A DNA stretch of 64,000 nucleotides from Hansschlegelia plantiphila (lineage in GTDB: Bacteria; Pseudomonadota; Alphaproteobacteria; Rhizobiales; Methylopilaceae), in assembly GCF_027922265.1 (NCBI RefSeq), contig NZ_BSFI01000022.1, positions 124,001 through 188,000 of the forward strand, read 5' to 3'. The notes below the pieces were generated by a model that did no database searches, was not told the origin of the DNA, and was given only the letters and a program-made list of their open reading frames with translations. The translations under genes and the position numbers were made by a program. Each line of letters starts with the position of its first letter. The first letter of the stretch is position 1. This document shows, in pieces, positions 9,588 to 18,110 of the stretch.

Positions 9588-10339
9588 GTCGCCTTCGGAC
9601 GGAAACCTTCGAACACGATCTGGTCGGCGTAGTCGCGGGCTCGCGTCTCGTCCGCGGGAGTCTTGACGGTCCAGACCACGACCGGCTTGCCCGCTGCGCG
9701 CAGCTCGGCGACGCGCGGGCGTTCGATATCCGCGATGTCCCACGACAGGAAGTCCGGTCGCGTCAGACGGATGTGCTTCAGCCCCCGCGCCGACTCCCGC
9801 CGTCGCTTGCCGAGATGCGACCATGCCGGATCATCGTCCGCGAAGGCTTCGCCGATGACGCCGCGGGGCACCTGCGGCGCGACCTCGAACGCTGCGCGGA
9901 CCGCACGCGGGTTGAAGGACTTTATCGCGATCGGCCGATCGCGCGCCGCGACCCGTTCGACCACGCGGCGGGCGTGGCCGACGTCCCTGTTCCAGGGCGA
10001 TTTGATCTCGATCACCAGCGCGCCGCGGTCACCGACAAGGTCGAGGCACTCGTCGAGCGTCCAGATCCGCTCCGTCGTGTCACGCAGCGGGATCCTCCGA
10101 AGCTCGGCCAGGGTTCGCGCCCTGATGGGGCCGGTGTCCGCAGTCAGGCGGTCAAGCGTCGCGTCATGGAAGACGACCGCCTCGCCGTCGGCTGTTTCAC
10201 GAACATCGATCTCCACCGCATAGCCCCCGTCCAGCGCCCGCGACACGGCGGCCGGCGTGTTCTCGACCACGCCGGCCGCGCGATCGTGCAGGCCCCGATG
10301 GGCGATCGGCCGCGCAGTGAGCCAGTCCAGACGGCCCAT
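9584..10339 (-). CDS. ugpQ: Glycerophosphodiester phosphodiesterase
   Basis: 251 residues, cytosolic type without signal peptide. It carries the GDPD hallmarks: PIAHRGLHDRAAGVVENT near residue 10 (catalytic HR and E-N), EIDVRETADGEAVVFHD (metal-binding ExD and catalytic HD) and a later VIEIK. It hydrolyses glycerophosphodiesters to glycerol-3-phosphate and an alcohol in phospholipid turnover. The frame runs open upstream into ridA, but the family start fits the ATG at 10339, leaving 17 nt after the ridA stop. The two genes probably form one transcript. Confidence 0.88.
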   Translation of the reverse strand: MGRLDWLTARPIAHRGLHDRAAGVVENTPAAVSRALDGGYAVEIDVRETADGEAVVFHDATLDRLTADTGPIRARTLAELRRIPLRDTTERIWTLDECLDLVGDRGALVIEIKSPWNRDVGHARRVVERVAARDRPIAIKSFNPRAVRAAFEVAPQVPRGVIGEAFADDDPAWSHLGKRRRESARGLKHIRLTRPDFLSWDIADIERPRVAELRAAGKPVVVWTVKTPADETRARDYADQIVFEGFRPKAT

Positions 10340-10356
10340 GGCTCGCTCCGCGATCC

Positions 10357-10821
10357 TCAGGCGATCTCGATGATGGCCTCGACCTCGACTGCGGCGCCGA
10401 GCGGGAGCGCTGCGACGCCTACGGCCGAGCGCGCGTGCCGTCCCTTGTCGCCAAGAACGGCGACCAGGAAGTCGGACGCGCCGTTCACGACCTTGGGCTG
10501 GTCGCCGAAGCCAGGGGCGGAGGCCACGAAGCCGGTGAGCTTCACGATGCGGGCGATCCGGTCGAGATCGCCGAGCGCCGCGCGCGCCTGGGTGAGGATG
10601 TTGATGGCGCAGAGCTTCGCCGCCGCGTTCGCGGCCTCGATTTCCACGCCCGCGCCCAGCACGCCTTTGAGCATGGCCCCGTCCGGGCCGAACGGAAGCT
10701 GGCCGGAGACGTAGAGCATGCCGTTCGAGACCACAGCCGGGATGTAGTTCGCCGCCGGAGCGGGGGCCTGCGGCAACGTCACGCCAAGTTCCTGAAGCCG
10801 CGTCTCTATTTCGCCCGACAT
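10357..10821 (-). CDS. ridA: RidA family reactive enamine/imine deaminase
   Basis: 154 residues, the usual length for the longer YjgF/YER057c/UK114 branch. Residues 35-60 contain LYVSGQLPFGPDGA, and the C-terminal part has RSAVGVAALPLGAAVEVEAIIEIA. The latter includes the conserved arginine and glutamate that in E. coli RidA bind and hydrolyse imine intermediates released by PLP enzymes. It forms trimers in the cytosol. It lies upstream of the GDPD gene on the same strand and is divergent from eipB. Confidence 0.88.
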   Translation of the reverse strand: MSGEIETRLQELGVTLPQAPAPAANYIPAVVSNGMLYVSGQLPFGPDGAMLKGVLGAGVEIEAANAAAKLCAINILTQARAALGDLDRIARIVKLTGFVASAPGFGDQPKVVNGASDFLVAVLGDKGRHARSAVGVAALPLGAAVEVEAIIEIA

Positions 10822-10953
10822 ATTCCGTCTCCTTAACGCATGCGTTCCGGGGGCTGCGGCGCGCGGCCTCGCGCGTGTTCCGATGGCCCCTTCTCATTGC
10901 CTTTAGACGAGCGCGGCGCACAATGGAAACGACATCAGGGCGAGGCTTCGCAC

Positions 10954-11802
10954 GTGACCAGATTCCGTCTTTTCGAAAGCTCAGCCGCGGTCGTCGCGAT
11001 GCTGCTGGCCGGGGCCCCCGCGTACGCCGGCGTGCTGCTTGCGCCGCACCGCGCGGTCTATGAGCTCAAGCTCAGGGAAAGCCGCGGCTCGACCCAGGTC
11101 GATCAGGTGCGCGGTCGAATCGTCTACGAATTCACCGGCGATTCGTGCGGCGGCTATGCGTTGAACTTCCGACAGGTCACCGAGATCGGCAGCGATAGCG
11201 GCGACACCAACGTCTCCGACCTGCGGTCCGAAACCTGGGAGGACGGCCGCGCGCGCAGCTTCCGCTTCGCCGCACGGAACTACCTGAATCAGAAGCTGGA
11301 CCGGGACACTGACGGGCGCGCCGAACGCTCGCCGGACGCGATGAAGGTCACCCTGTCGAAGCCGGAGAAATCCTCGAACTCCTATGACGCGCGGACGCTG
11401 TTCCCGACCGAACACCTTATGCGCATCATCGAGGCCGGTCGCCGCGGCGACCCGCTGCTCGAGGCCAGGGTCTATGACGGTTCGGAAGCGGGCGACAAGA
11501 CGTTCGACACGCTCACCGTGATCGGCAAGCCGAGCGACACGCCCCCCGCGGACATCGAGGCGCCCGCGAAAACCAGCGAGCTCGCGAGCGAGCGGCACTG
11601 GCCGGTGACGGTCAGCTATTTCGAGAAGGGTAAGAAGGCGGACGGCGAGCAGACCCCCGACTACGAAATGAGCTTCGATCTCTACGAGAACGGCGTCAGC
11701 CGCGCCCTGAAGATCGATTACGGGGAGTTCGTGCTGGACGGCGAACTGAAAGAGCTCAGGTTTCTGAAGGCCACGGACTGCGGCGCGAAGGCCGCTCCCT
11801 AG
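10954..11802 (+). CDS. eipB: EipB-family cell-envelope integrity protein (DUF1849)
   Basis: 282 residues from the GTG at 10954, chosen because it places a signal peptide first (RFRLF then AAVVAMLLAGAPAYAG, cleavage near residue 22). The frame is open upstream to 10840, but that leader is low-complexity and unlikely to be translated. The mature part begins with the family motif LLAPHRAVYELKL. It has DSCGGYALNFRQ and a C-terminal ATDCG, matching the conserved cysteine pair that forms a disulfide in Brucella EipB, a periplasmic beta-spiral protein needed for envelope stability and found through the Hyphomicrobiales. The stop overlaps the convergent dinB stop in a CTAG. Confidence 0.85.
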   Translation: MTRFRLFESSAAVVAMLLAGAPAYAGVLLAPHRAVYELKLRESRGSTQVDQVRGRIVYEFTGDSCGGYALNFRQVTEIGSDSGDTNVSDLRSETWEDGRARSFRFAARNYLNQKLDRDTDGRAERSPDAMKVTLSKPEKSSNSYDARTLFPTEHLMRIIEAGRRGDPLLEARVYDGSEAGDKTFDTLTVIGKPSDTPPADIEAPAKTSELASERHWPVTVSYFEKGKKADGEQTPDYEMSFDLYENGVSRALKIDYGEFVLDGELKELRFLKATDCGAKAAP

Positions 11803-13073
11803 CGCTTCGGCCGTCTCGCGAAGGCGCGGTCGACGGAGTCCGGTCCGAAGCGGCCGCGCAGGTCCGCGACCGCCTTCTCGATCGCGCCGAGCTTCTCCAG
11901 CCGCCGTTCGAGATCCGGAGGGTCTGCGGCGGCGGCCGGTCCGAGATCCGACACCGCGACGCCGATCAGCCGGAACGCCGTGCCGTCGGCCTCGCGCTTC
12001 AGCAACGGGCGCGCCGCCTCGAAGATGCGAGCCGCGAGCAGGGTTGGCGAGCGCAGCGCCTGCGCCCGCGTCCGCAGGCGAAAATCCGACGTCTTCAGCT
12101 TGAGCGTCACGGTCGAGCCTGCGATCGAATCGACGCGCATCCGGTCGGCGACCTTCTCACAGAGCCGGAACAGCCGAGCGGCGAGCTCGTCGGGATCGCG
12201 GACGTCGACATCGAACGTGGTCTCCGCCCCGACGCTCTTGCGGGCGCGGTCGGGCTCGACCTGGCGGTCGTCACGGCCGAAGGCGAGGCGGGCCAGCCTC
12301 AAGCCCTGCTCGCCGTAGCGCCGACCCAGGTCGCGCGGCTCGGCGCGCTGAAGGTCGCCGATCGTGCGGAGTCCGTCGCGGGCGAGCGTCTCGGCGAAGG
12401 CGGGACCGACGCCCCAGAGAAAGCCGATCGGCCGCGGCGCGAGAAACGCAGACGCTTCGTCGATCGACAGCGTCGCAAAGCCGCGCGGCTTGTCGAGGTC
12501 GGAGGCGATCTTGGCGAGGAACTTGTTCGAGGCCAGCCCGACCGAGACCGTTATGCCGACGTCGCGCTCCACATCCCTCGCGAAACGGGCGAGGACCATG
12601 GCCGGCCGGGCCTGATGCAGCCGCTCGGTGCCGCTGAGATCAAGGAACGCCTCGTCGATCGACAGCGGCTCCACGAGCGGCGTCAGCGCGAGCATCTTGG
12701 CGCGCACGGCGCGGCTCGCCTCGACGTATTTCGCGAAGTTCGGCTTGATGACGACGGCGTCGGGACAGAGCTTCAGCGCCTTGAACATCGGCATGGCCGA
12801 TTTCACGCCTTTGATGCGGGCGATGTAGCAACAGGTGGAGACCACGCCGCGCTTGCCCCCTCCGACGATCACCGGCTTGTCGGCGAGCGAAGGATCGTCG
12901 CGTTTCTCGATCGTCGCAAAGAACGCGTCGCAATCGACATGGGCGATGTGCAGGGACCCGAGCGCCGGATGCCGCGCGATCCGCGGACTGCCGCACCGCG
13001 CGCAGCGCAGCGCCGCCGCGGACGGCGCCAGGCAGTCGCGGCAGAAGGCGAGGGGCGTGGAGGCGTTGGCCAT
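11799..13073 (-). CDS. dinB: DNA polymerase IV (Y-family translesion polymerase)
   Basis: 424 residues from the ATG at 13073. An in-frame Met 21 codons upstream exists, but the later start places the alphaproteobacterial N-terminal zinc-ribbon cysteines (C11, C14, C24, C27) at the front. Catalytic carboxylates are visible in HVDCDAFFA (D47) and LSIDEAFLDL (D140, E141), and CCYIARxxGV and SVGLASNKFLAKIAS are Y-family motifs. The thumb and little-finger regions follow. The C-terminus lacks an obvious QLxLF-type beta-clamp motif. The enzyme bypasses damaged template bases with low fidelity. No LexA-type operator was recognised upstream. Confidence 0.92.
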   Translation of the reverse strand: MANASTPLAFCRDCLAPSAAALRCARCGSPRIARHPALGSLHIAHVDCDAFFATIEKRDDPSLADKPVIVGGGKRGVVSTCCYIARIKGVKSAMPMFKALKLCPDAVVIKPNFAKYVEASRAVRAKMLALTPLVEPLSIDEAFLDLSGTERLHQARPAMVLARFARDVERDVGITVSVGLASNKFLAKIASDLDKPRGFATLSIDEASAFLAPRPIGFLWGVGPAFAETLARDGLRTIGDLQRAEPRDLGRRYGEQGLRLARLAFGRDDRQVEPDRARKSVGAETTFDVDVRDPDELAARLFRLCEKVADRMRVDSIAGSTVTLKLKTSDFRLRTRAQALRSPTLLAARIFEAARPLLKREADGTAFRLIGVAVSDLGPAAAADPPDLERRLEKLGAIEKAVADLRGRFGPDSVDRAFARRPKR

Positions 13074-13163
13074 GGCGGCGCTCGTAACACGGGTCGCGCT
13101 CTCGAGGCGCACGGCTGGGATATTGTCTCGGCGCACGGGTGGAAGAGAAAGGTACTTGCGCCC

Positions 13164-13451
13164 TCAGTCGAGATCGTACGGCTGGTCTTCGAACGCCCTA
13201 CGAGCTTCCGCCACCGTTTCGGGACGCAGCCCCTCGCTCTCCGAAAAGGCGAGGAGAAGCCGCTCGTCGCCGAGCAGATGGTCGAGGACGGCGGGCAGGA
13301 ACGCGGGGTCCCGGGCGGCCTGACGGATCGTGGCCGGGTCGAGCCCCGACAGGGCGAGGAAGCGGCCGAGTCGCTCGAAGTCGGCCGCCAGGAAGCTCAG
13401 CGCCCGCGTCGCGACAGTCTCCGGAGAAAGCGTATCAGACACGCGTTTCAT
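13164..13451 (-). CDS. DUF3572 family protein
   Basis: 95 residues from the ATG at 13451 (MKRVSDTLSPETV), a small acidic all-helical protein. The pattern AxxxLSFLAADxERLGRFLALSGLDPATIR, then FLPAVLDHLLGDERLLLAF, is characteristic of the DUF3572 family, found next to divK in many Hyphomicrobiales. The frame is open further upstream, but that part overlaps the divK promoter and 5' end and is not needed. No enzymatic function is known for the family. It is divergent from divK. Confidence 0.8.
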   Translation of the reverse strand: MKRVSDTLSPETVATRALSFLAADFERLGRFLALSGLDPATIRQAARDPAFLPAVLDHLLGDERLLLAFSESEGLRPETVAEARRAFEDQPYDLD

Positions 13452-13607
13452 TACGTCCGTTCGCCTTTTCGCAACGAATGATCGATACGATTTAGTGAAA
13501 CAAAGAGAGATCTGCCCGGGCGTGGAGGACGGCGCCTCCCCGGCCCGCGACCATCCGGACGGCGTAGGGCCGCGCGGCGTTGATGCGCGAGAGAGTGCAG
13601 GATCGAC

Positions 13608-13979
13608 ATGCCCAAAACCGTCCTGATCGTAGAGGACAATGAGCTCAACATGAAGCTCTTCCACGATCTGTTGGAGGCGCATGGCTACGCCACGATAGAA
13701 ACGCGGAACGGCATCGAGGCGCTCGAACTCGCGCGCGCCCACCTGCCAGACCTGATCCTCATGGATATCCAGCTTCCCGAGGTCTCGGGCCTCGATGTGA
13801 CGCGCTGGATCAAGGAGGATGAGCGCACCCGCGCCATCCCGGTGATCGCCGTGACCGCGTTCGCGATGAAGGGCGACGAGGAGCGCATCCGCGGCGGCGG
13901 CTGTGAGGCCTATCTCTCCAAGCCGATCTCCGTCTCGAAGTTTCTAGAAACCGTGCGTCATTTTCTCGGCGAAGGCTGA
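13608..13979 (+). CDS. divK: DivK, single-domain cell-fate response regulator
   Basis: 123 residues, a lone receiver domain. The acidic pocket (VEDNE, residues 8-12), phospho-acceptor D53 in [13 protein letters not shown], switch Thr in [11 protein letters not shown] and Lys105 in SKPIS are all in place. DivK in Caulobacter shuttles phosphate signals between PleC/DivJ and DivL, controlling CtrA and cell polarity. It is followed after 9 nt by pleD, the classic divK-pleD operon. Confidence 0.95.
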   Translation: MPKTVLIVEDNELNMKLFHDLLEAHGYATIETRNGIEALELARAHLPDLILMDIQLPEVSGLDVTRWIKEDERTRAIPVIAVTAFAMKGDEERIRGGGCEAYLSKPISVSKFLETVRHFLGEG

Positions 13980-13988
13980 CCGGCCGAC

Positions 13989-15452
13989 ATGACCGCTCGG
14001 ATCCTGGTCGTCGACGACGTTCCGGCGAACCTGAAGCTGATCGAGGCGCGTCTGTCCGCGGAGTATTTCGACGTGGTCTGCGCGTCCACCGGCGTCGAGG
14101 CCCTCGATATCTGCGCGCGTGCGCAATGCGACATCGTTCTGCTCGACGTGATGATGCCGGGCATGGACGGCTTCGAGGTCTGCCGCCGGCTGAAAGCCGA
14201 TCCGAAGACGCATCATATCCCCGTCGTCATGATCTCCGCGCTTGACCAGCCGTCGGACCGGCTTCAGGGGCTCGAGGCCGGCGCCGACGATTTTCTGACC
14301 AAGCCCGTCGCCGACGTCGCGCTGTTCGCCCGCGTCCGCTCTCTCACCCGCCTCAAGATGCTCGGCGACGAATTGCGACTGCGCGCACAGACGTCGCGCG
14401 AGCTCGGGATGTCCGACGCGCTGATCGCCGCCGTTTCGGACGCAGGCCTCAACGGCCGGGTGCTTCTCGTGGACGACCGCGAGGGTTCGTCGGCGCGCAT
14501 CCGCTCCGTGCTCGCCGCCTCGCAGACGGTCGAGGTCGAGACGGAACCCCACGAGGCGCTGTTCCGCGCCGCGGACGGCGATTACGACGTCGTCATCATC
14601 GCGCTGTCGCTGACCAATTTCGACGCGCTCCGGCTCTGCGCCCAGATCCATTCGCTCGAGCGCACGCGCATGACGCCGATCGTTCTGATCGCGGATCCCG
14701 AGCAGAACGCGCGGGTGCTCCGCGGGCTCGAGGTCGGCGTCAACGACTATCTGATGCGGCCTATCGAACCCAACGAGCTGATCGCGCGCGTCCGCACCCA
14801 GGTCCGGCGTCGCCGCTACACGGATCAACTGCGGTCGAACCTGCAGGCCAGCATGGAGCTCGCCGTCACCGACGGCCTGACCGGGCTTCACAACCGCCGC
14901 TACATGGAGATGCATCTCCAGAGCCTGCTCGATCAGGCGGTGAGCCGCGACAGGCCGCTGGCAGCGCTCGTCGTCGACATCGATTTCTTCAAAAGGGTCA
15001 ACGACACCCACGGCCACGACGCCGGCGACGATGTGCTGCGCGAGTTCTCGCGCCGGCTGAGATCGAGCGTGCGCGGAATCGACCTCGCCTGCCGCCTCGG
15101 CGGCGAGGAGTTCGTCGTGATCATGCCGGAGACGGACGCTGCGGTTGCGCGCCTGGTCGCCGAGCGCATTCGTTCCAAGGCGGCGGAGGCAGGCTTTGCG
15201 ATCGCCCACGGGGAACTCATGATCGACGTCACGGTGTCCGTCGGCGTGTCGACCTTCATGGGCGCCGACGATGTGCCGGCCGCCCTCCTCAAGCGCGCCG
15301 ACCTCGCGCTCTACCGGGCGAAGACCGCCGGCCGCAACCAGGTCGTCACCGACGCGGCGTCGCTTCGATTTTCCGAGGCGGGAAGCGTCGGACCCCCAAA
15401 CGAAAAAGGCGCCCCTGAGGGCGCCCATCCGCAAAGCCGCCGGGGCGGCTAA
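13989..15452 (+). CDS. pleD: PleD, receiver-receiver-GGDEF diguanylate cyclase
   Basis: 487 residues. The first receiver (1-125) has D53 in LLDVMMPGMDGF and the TKP lysine. The second receiver (~155-275) lacks an acceptor Asp (ALSLTNFD at that position) and serves as a dimerisation adaptor, as in Caulobacter PleD. The GGDEF domain (~285-460) has GGEEF at 371-375 and an intact product-inhibition I-site, RGID, at 362-365. Phosphorylation drives dimerisation and c-di-GMP synthesis at the pole. The last ~20 residues (Gly/Pro/Arg-rich) are encoded by DNA that also forms the rpmG terminator, so this tail is probably not a conserved functional part. Confidence 0.95.
   Translation: MTARILVVDDVPANLKLIEARLSAEYFDVVCASTGVEALDICARAQCDIVLLDVMMPGMDGFEVCRRLKADPKTHHIPVVMISALDQPSDRLQGLEAGADDFLTKPVADVALFARVRSLTRLKMLGDELRLRAQTSRELGMSDALIAAVSDAGLNGRVLLVDDREGSSARIRSVLAASQTVEVETEPHEALFRAADGDYDVVIIALSLTNFDALRLCAQIHSLERTRMTPIVLIADPEQNARVLRGLEVGVNDYLMRPIEPNELIARVRTQVRRRRYTDQLRSNLQASMELAVTDGLTGLHNRRYMEMHLQSLLDQAVSRDRPLAALVVDIDFFKRVNDTHGHDAGDDVLREFSRRLRSSVRGIDLACRLGGEEFVVIMPETDAAVARLVAERIRSKAAEAGFAIAHGELMIDVTVSVGVSTFMGADDVPAALLKRADLALYRAKTAGRNQVVTDAASLRFSEAGSVGPPNEKGAPEGAHPQSRRGG
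15403..15449 (-). terminator. Rho-independent terminator of rpmG
   Basis: Stem GGCGCCC (15408-15414) pairs with GGGCGCC (15419-15425) around a CTGA loop. It is followed on the minus strand by TTTTT (15403-15407). A second short GC hairpin (15436-15449) precedes it. It lies within the 3' end of pleD on the other strand. Confidence 0.8.
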
Positions 15453-15459
15453 TCCAAGA

Positions 15460-15627
15460 TCACTTGACCTTGGTCTCCTTGAAGTCGACGTGCTTGCGCG
15501 CGACCGGATCGTACTTCTTCAGCACCATCTTTTCGGTCTTCGTGCGCGAGTTCTTGCTGGTCACGTAGAAGAAGCCGGTGTCGGCCGTGCTCAGCAGCTT
15601 GATCTTGATGTTGGCGGCTTTCGCCAT
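15460..15627 (-). CDS. rpmG: 50S ribosomal protein L33
   Basis: 55 residues reading [20 protein letters not shown] at the start and ending VDFKETKVK, the standard length and sequence pattern of bacterial L33, with [11 protein letters not shown] near the C-terminus. It lacks the zinc-binding cysteine pairs found in C+ forms, so it is the zinc-independent type. It ends 8 nt from the convergent pleD stop, and a strong terminator follows inside pleD. Confidence 0.95.
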   Translation of the reverse strand: MAKAANIKIKLLSTADTGFFYVTSKNSRTKTEKMVLKKYDPVARKHVDFKETKVK

Positions 15628-15714
15628 GGCGGAGAACCTCGGGCGGGCGGGCGTGAAACGCGCCGCAGTCTGGAATTCGAGCGAGGGCGCAACCTACTCA
15701 CACGCAGCGTTGTG

Positions 15715-16878
15715 TCAAGGACTCCGGCGCCGGATCGCAAGCATCACGGCGTAGGAGCCGAGCAGCAGCGCCATCGCCAGCGGCGCGCCATGCGGATTCC
15801 ACACGTCGAAGCCCGCCCCGAGCATCGGAGGGCCCACAAGCATGCCCAGCGCGTACATGACCACAAAAGCGGCGTTCGCCGTCGCGAGGTCGACGCCTGC
15901 GAAGCGTCCGCCGATCAGCGCGAGCCCGATCATGTAAAGGCCGGAGACGATTCCGCCCCACGCCGCGAGCATCAAGTAGAGCGCGATCGGCCATTGCGCG
16001 ACCAGAGGAATGGCGGCCGCGCCGATCGCGCCAACGACGCCGATGAGCAGCAGCAGGCGAGCGCGGTCCATGCGGTCGCTGAGAATGCCGAGGGGCACCT
16101 GGCAAAGCATGTTGCCGAGCGCGATTGCGGCGCCAAGCAGGGTGGCGCTCGCCGGATCCAGGCCGACCCGCGTCCCGTAGAGCGGCAGAAAGGTGAAGCC
16201 GCCTGTCTCGATCGCGCCGAAGACGAAGCCGGCGAAGGTCGCCGCCGGCGCGAGCCGGATGAAGAAGATCACGCCGCGGCCTGCTTCCGGTCGTTCGATC
16301 CGGGGCGCGGAGCCGCCGGCCGCGAACACCGGCCCCGCCGCCGCCGCGAACAGGCCGGCGCAGATCGCGTAAGGGGCGAAACTGGTGAAGCCGGTTGACG
16401 CGACGATCGCCGGTCCGAGCGCAAATCCCAGCGACAGCGCGGTTCCGTAGAGGCCCATGACCAGGCCGCGCGACTTCGGCGGCGCCAGCGCGTTGATCCA
16501 GAACTCCGAGACGACGAACAGGACCGCGAACGACGCCCCGAACAGGAAGCGCAGCGGGAACCACAGCCACAGCGGTTCGACAACGTAAAAGGCGAGGATC
16601 GTGACCGCGCCGACGGCGAGCGCCCCGAACAGCAGCGCGCTCACGCCGACGGTCGCCGCGGCCCACGGGATGACCGGCGCGACGGTCAGCACCGCAAGCC
16701 CCGCAAGCGCCGTGTTAAGGCCTATCAGCGAACCGGAAGCGCCGCGCGTCTCCATGGAAAGCGCGATCAGCGGAATGGACAGGCTGAGGCTGACGCCTGC
16801 CAGCGTGATGCATGCGATGGCGGCGGCGATGCCGAGGCGGTCGCCGCTGGCGGTTGTTGAAATGGACTGGTGGGACAT
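15715..16878 (-). CDS. Major facilitator superfamily transporter
   Basis: 387 residues with about twelve hydrophobic segments in a 6+6 arrangement. A soluble loop near residue 190 (GGSAPRIERPEAGRG) separates the halves. The MFS loop 2-3 type signature is weak, but the loop 8-9 region LGILSDRMDRARLLL matches the conserved G-x-x-x-D-R-x-x-R-R pattern. The sequence resembles the YcaD/UMF-like group of predicted sugar or drug exporters. Substrate cannot be inferred. It is transcribed alone, between the Nudix operon and rpmG. Confidence 0.85.
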   Translation of the reverse strand: MSHQSISTTASGDRLGIAAAIACITLAGVSLSLSIPLIALSMETRGASGSLIGLNTALAGLAVLTVAPVIPWAAATVGVSALLFGALAVGAVTILAFYVVEPLWLWFPLRFLFGASFAVLFVVSEFWINALAPPKSRGLVMGLYGTALSLGFALGPAIVASTGFTSFAPYAICAGLFAAAAGPVFAAGGSAPRIERPEAGRGVIFFIRLAPAATFAGFVFGAIETGGFTFLPLYGTRVGLDPASATLLGAAIALGNMLCQVPLGILSDRMDRARLLLLIGVVGAIGAAAIPLVAQWPIALYLMLAAWGGIVSGLYMIGLALIGGRFAGVDLATANAAFVVMYALGMLVGPPMLGAGFDVWNPHGAPLAMALLLGSYAVMLAIRRRSP

Positions 16879-16915
16879 GACGCCGTGCCAAGAGCACAGC
16901 CCGCGAATTAACGCC

Positions 16916-16935
16916 AGCCCTCTCGCGGGAGGGCT
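16916..16935 (-). terminator. Hairpin downstream of the rnr-DUF983-Nudix operon
   Basis: A near-perfect palindrome: AGCCCTCT pairs with GGGAGGGCT around a 4-nt loop, 13 nt beyond the Nudix stop. The following minus-strand bases are GGCGTTAATTC, only weakly T-rich, so termination is plausible but not textbook. Confidence 0.5.
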
Positions 16936-16947
16936 GATCGGTTCACG

Positions 16948-17667
16948 TCAGATCAGCTCGCGTTCCGACTTCGAGCCCTGGCGGTAAAATGGCGTTGGAA
17001 GGTCGCGCTCCAGGCCGTCCTCCAGACGCTTCTCGAGGTCCGCCAGCACCATCCGGGTGATCGCCGGCAAATCCAGGGCGCGCGCGTCCTTGAGGCTGAC
17101 CCAGACCATTTCGACGAGCTCGGCATCGGCGGTCACGACGTCGGGCAGGGTCTTCGCGATCAGCGCGGAATCGGCTGCGAAGAAGCGCGTATCGAACCGC
17201 CGTGGACGTCCCGGGGGCGTCACTGCGCGGGCCACGAAATGCAGACCTTCGAGAGATGGAAACACACCGCCTTCGGCGAACGGCCGCCAGGCCTCGCTCC
17301 GGGGGTTGAATCCATCGGTATCGGTCTCGCCGATCAGCAGGCCGGTCTCCTCCGCAAGTTCGCGGATGGCGGCGAGCCCGTAGGCTCGCGCCCGGGTGAT
17401 GGAAGGGCGGGCGACGTTCGCCTGGAGGCGGCGCTCGACATGCGGCGCATAGGCGCCGGCGATGTTCACCAGGCCGTCCTCGCGCTCGACCCGGCCGCCG
17501 GGGAAAACATATTTGCCGGGCATGAAGCGCAAGCCTTCGTGGCGCTTGCCCATCAGCAGTTTCGGCGTCCGGCGCGACCTGTCGATCACGATCAGCGTCG
17601 CGGCGTCACGGATCGGCTGACGCTTTGGCGCTGACGCCTTGTCGACCACGGCTTCGGCCGCGCTCAT
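16948..17667 (-). CDS. Nudix hydrolase
   Basis: 239 residues from the ATG at 17667, which overlaps the DUF983 stop by 4 nt (ATGA). The catalytic core of the Nudix box is clear: AAIRELAEETGLLIG (REUxEExGU), although the upstream Glu of the 23-residue box appears replaced. Before it stands the usual FPGGRVEREDG strand-loop. Nudix enzymes cleave nucleoside diphosphate derivatives. The length and the N-terminal TLIVIDRSRRTPKLLMGKRH recall the NUDT19/CoA-diphosphatase-like group, but substrate is not determined. It is the last gene of the rnr operon. Confidence 0.85.
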   Translation of the reverse strand: MSAAEAVVDKASAPKRQPIRDAATLIVIDRSRRTPKLLMGKRHEGLRFMPGKYVFPGGRVEREDGLVNIAGAYAPHVERRLQANVARPSITRARAYGLAAIRELAEETGLLIGETDTDGFNPRSEAWRPFAEGGVFPSLEGLHFVARAVTPPGRPRRFDTRFFAADSALIAKTLPDVVTADAELVEMVWVSLKDARALDLPAITRMVLADLEKRLEDGLERDLPTPFYRQGSKSERELI

Positions 17668-18110
17668 TCCGGCCGGGCGGGGCTCAGTCCGCCGTCCTTC
17701 GACGGCAGCTCGTCGGATTCTCCGCCGAAGCCGTGCATCCTCAGCGCCCATTGCATCCCGATGAGGGCGCCCTTCACTGGCGGCAGCAGCGCGAGCGACA
17801 TGATGATCGTGAGCGGCAGCCACAACGCCATGTGCAGCCACACAGGCGGGTGATAGGCGACTTCGACCGCGAGGAGGGCGCTGATCACGACGTGGCCGAC
17901 GATGAAGATGACGACGTAGGGCGGAGCGTCGTCGGCGCGCTGATGGTGCAGCTCCTCGCCGCAATCGGGGCAGACCGGCGCGACCTTGAGGTAGCCCGAA
18001 TACATCCTGCCGTCGCCGCATCGGGGGCAGCGGCACATCAAACCGCGCAGCATGGAGCGCCCGACAAGACGCTCCTCGGCCGGCTCTCCGGCTATCGCCT
18101 GAACGCTCAC
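17664..18110 (-). CDS. DUF983 small membrane protein with zinc ribbon
   Basis: 148 residues. Two CxxC pairs at the N-terminus (CRCPRCGDGRM and VCPDCGEEL) form a zinc ribbon. Two transmembrane segments follow (VVIFIVGHVVISALLAVEVA and LHMALWLPLTIIMSLALLPP), matching DUF983. The function is unknown; the family is widespread in Alphaproteobacteria beside rnr and a Nudix gene, as here. It overlaps both neighbours by 4 nt, so the three are translationally coupled. Confidence 0.85.
   Translation of the reverse strand: MSVQAIAGEPAEERLVGRSMLRGLMCRCPRCGDGRMYSGYLKVAPVCPDCGEELHHQRADDAPPYVVIFIVGHVVISALLAVEVAYHPPVWLHMALWLPLTIIMSLALLPPVKGALIGMQWALRMHGFGGESDELPSKDGGLSPARPE

Noticed and set aside
13944..15434. 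496-codon minus-strand frame under pleD
   Set aside because: Composition (Arg/His/Asp/Val) is typical of the complement of a GC-rich gene; pleD on the other strand has complete conserved domains.
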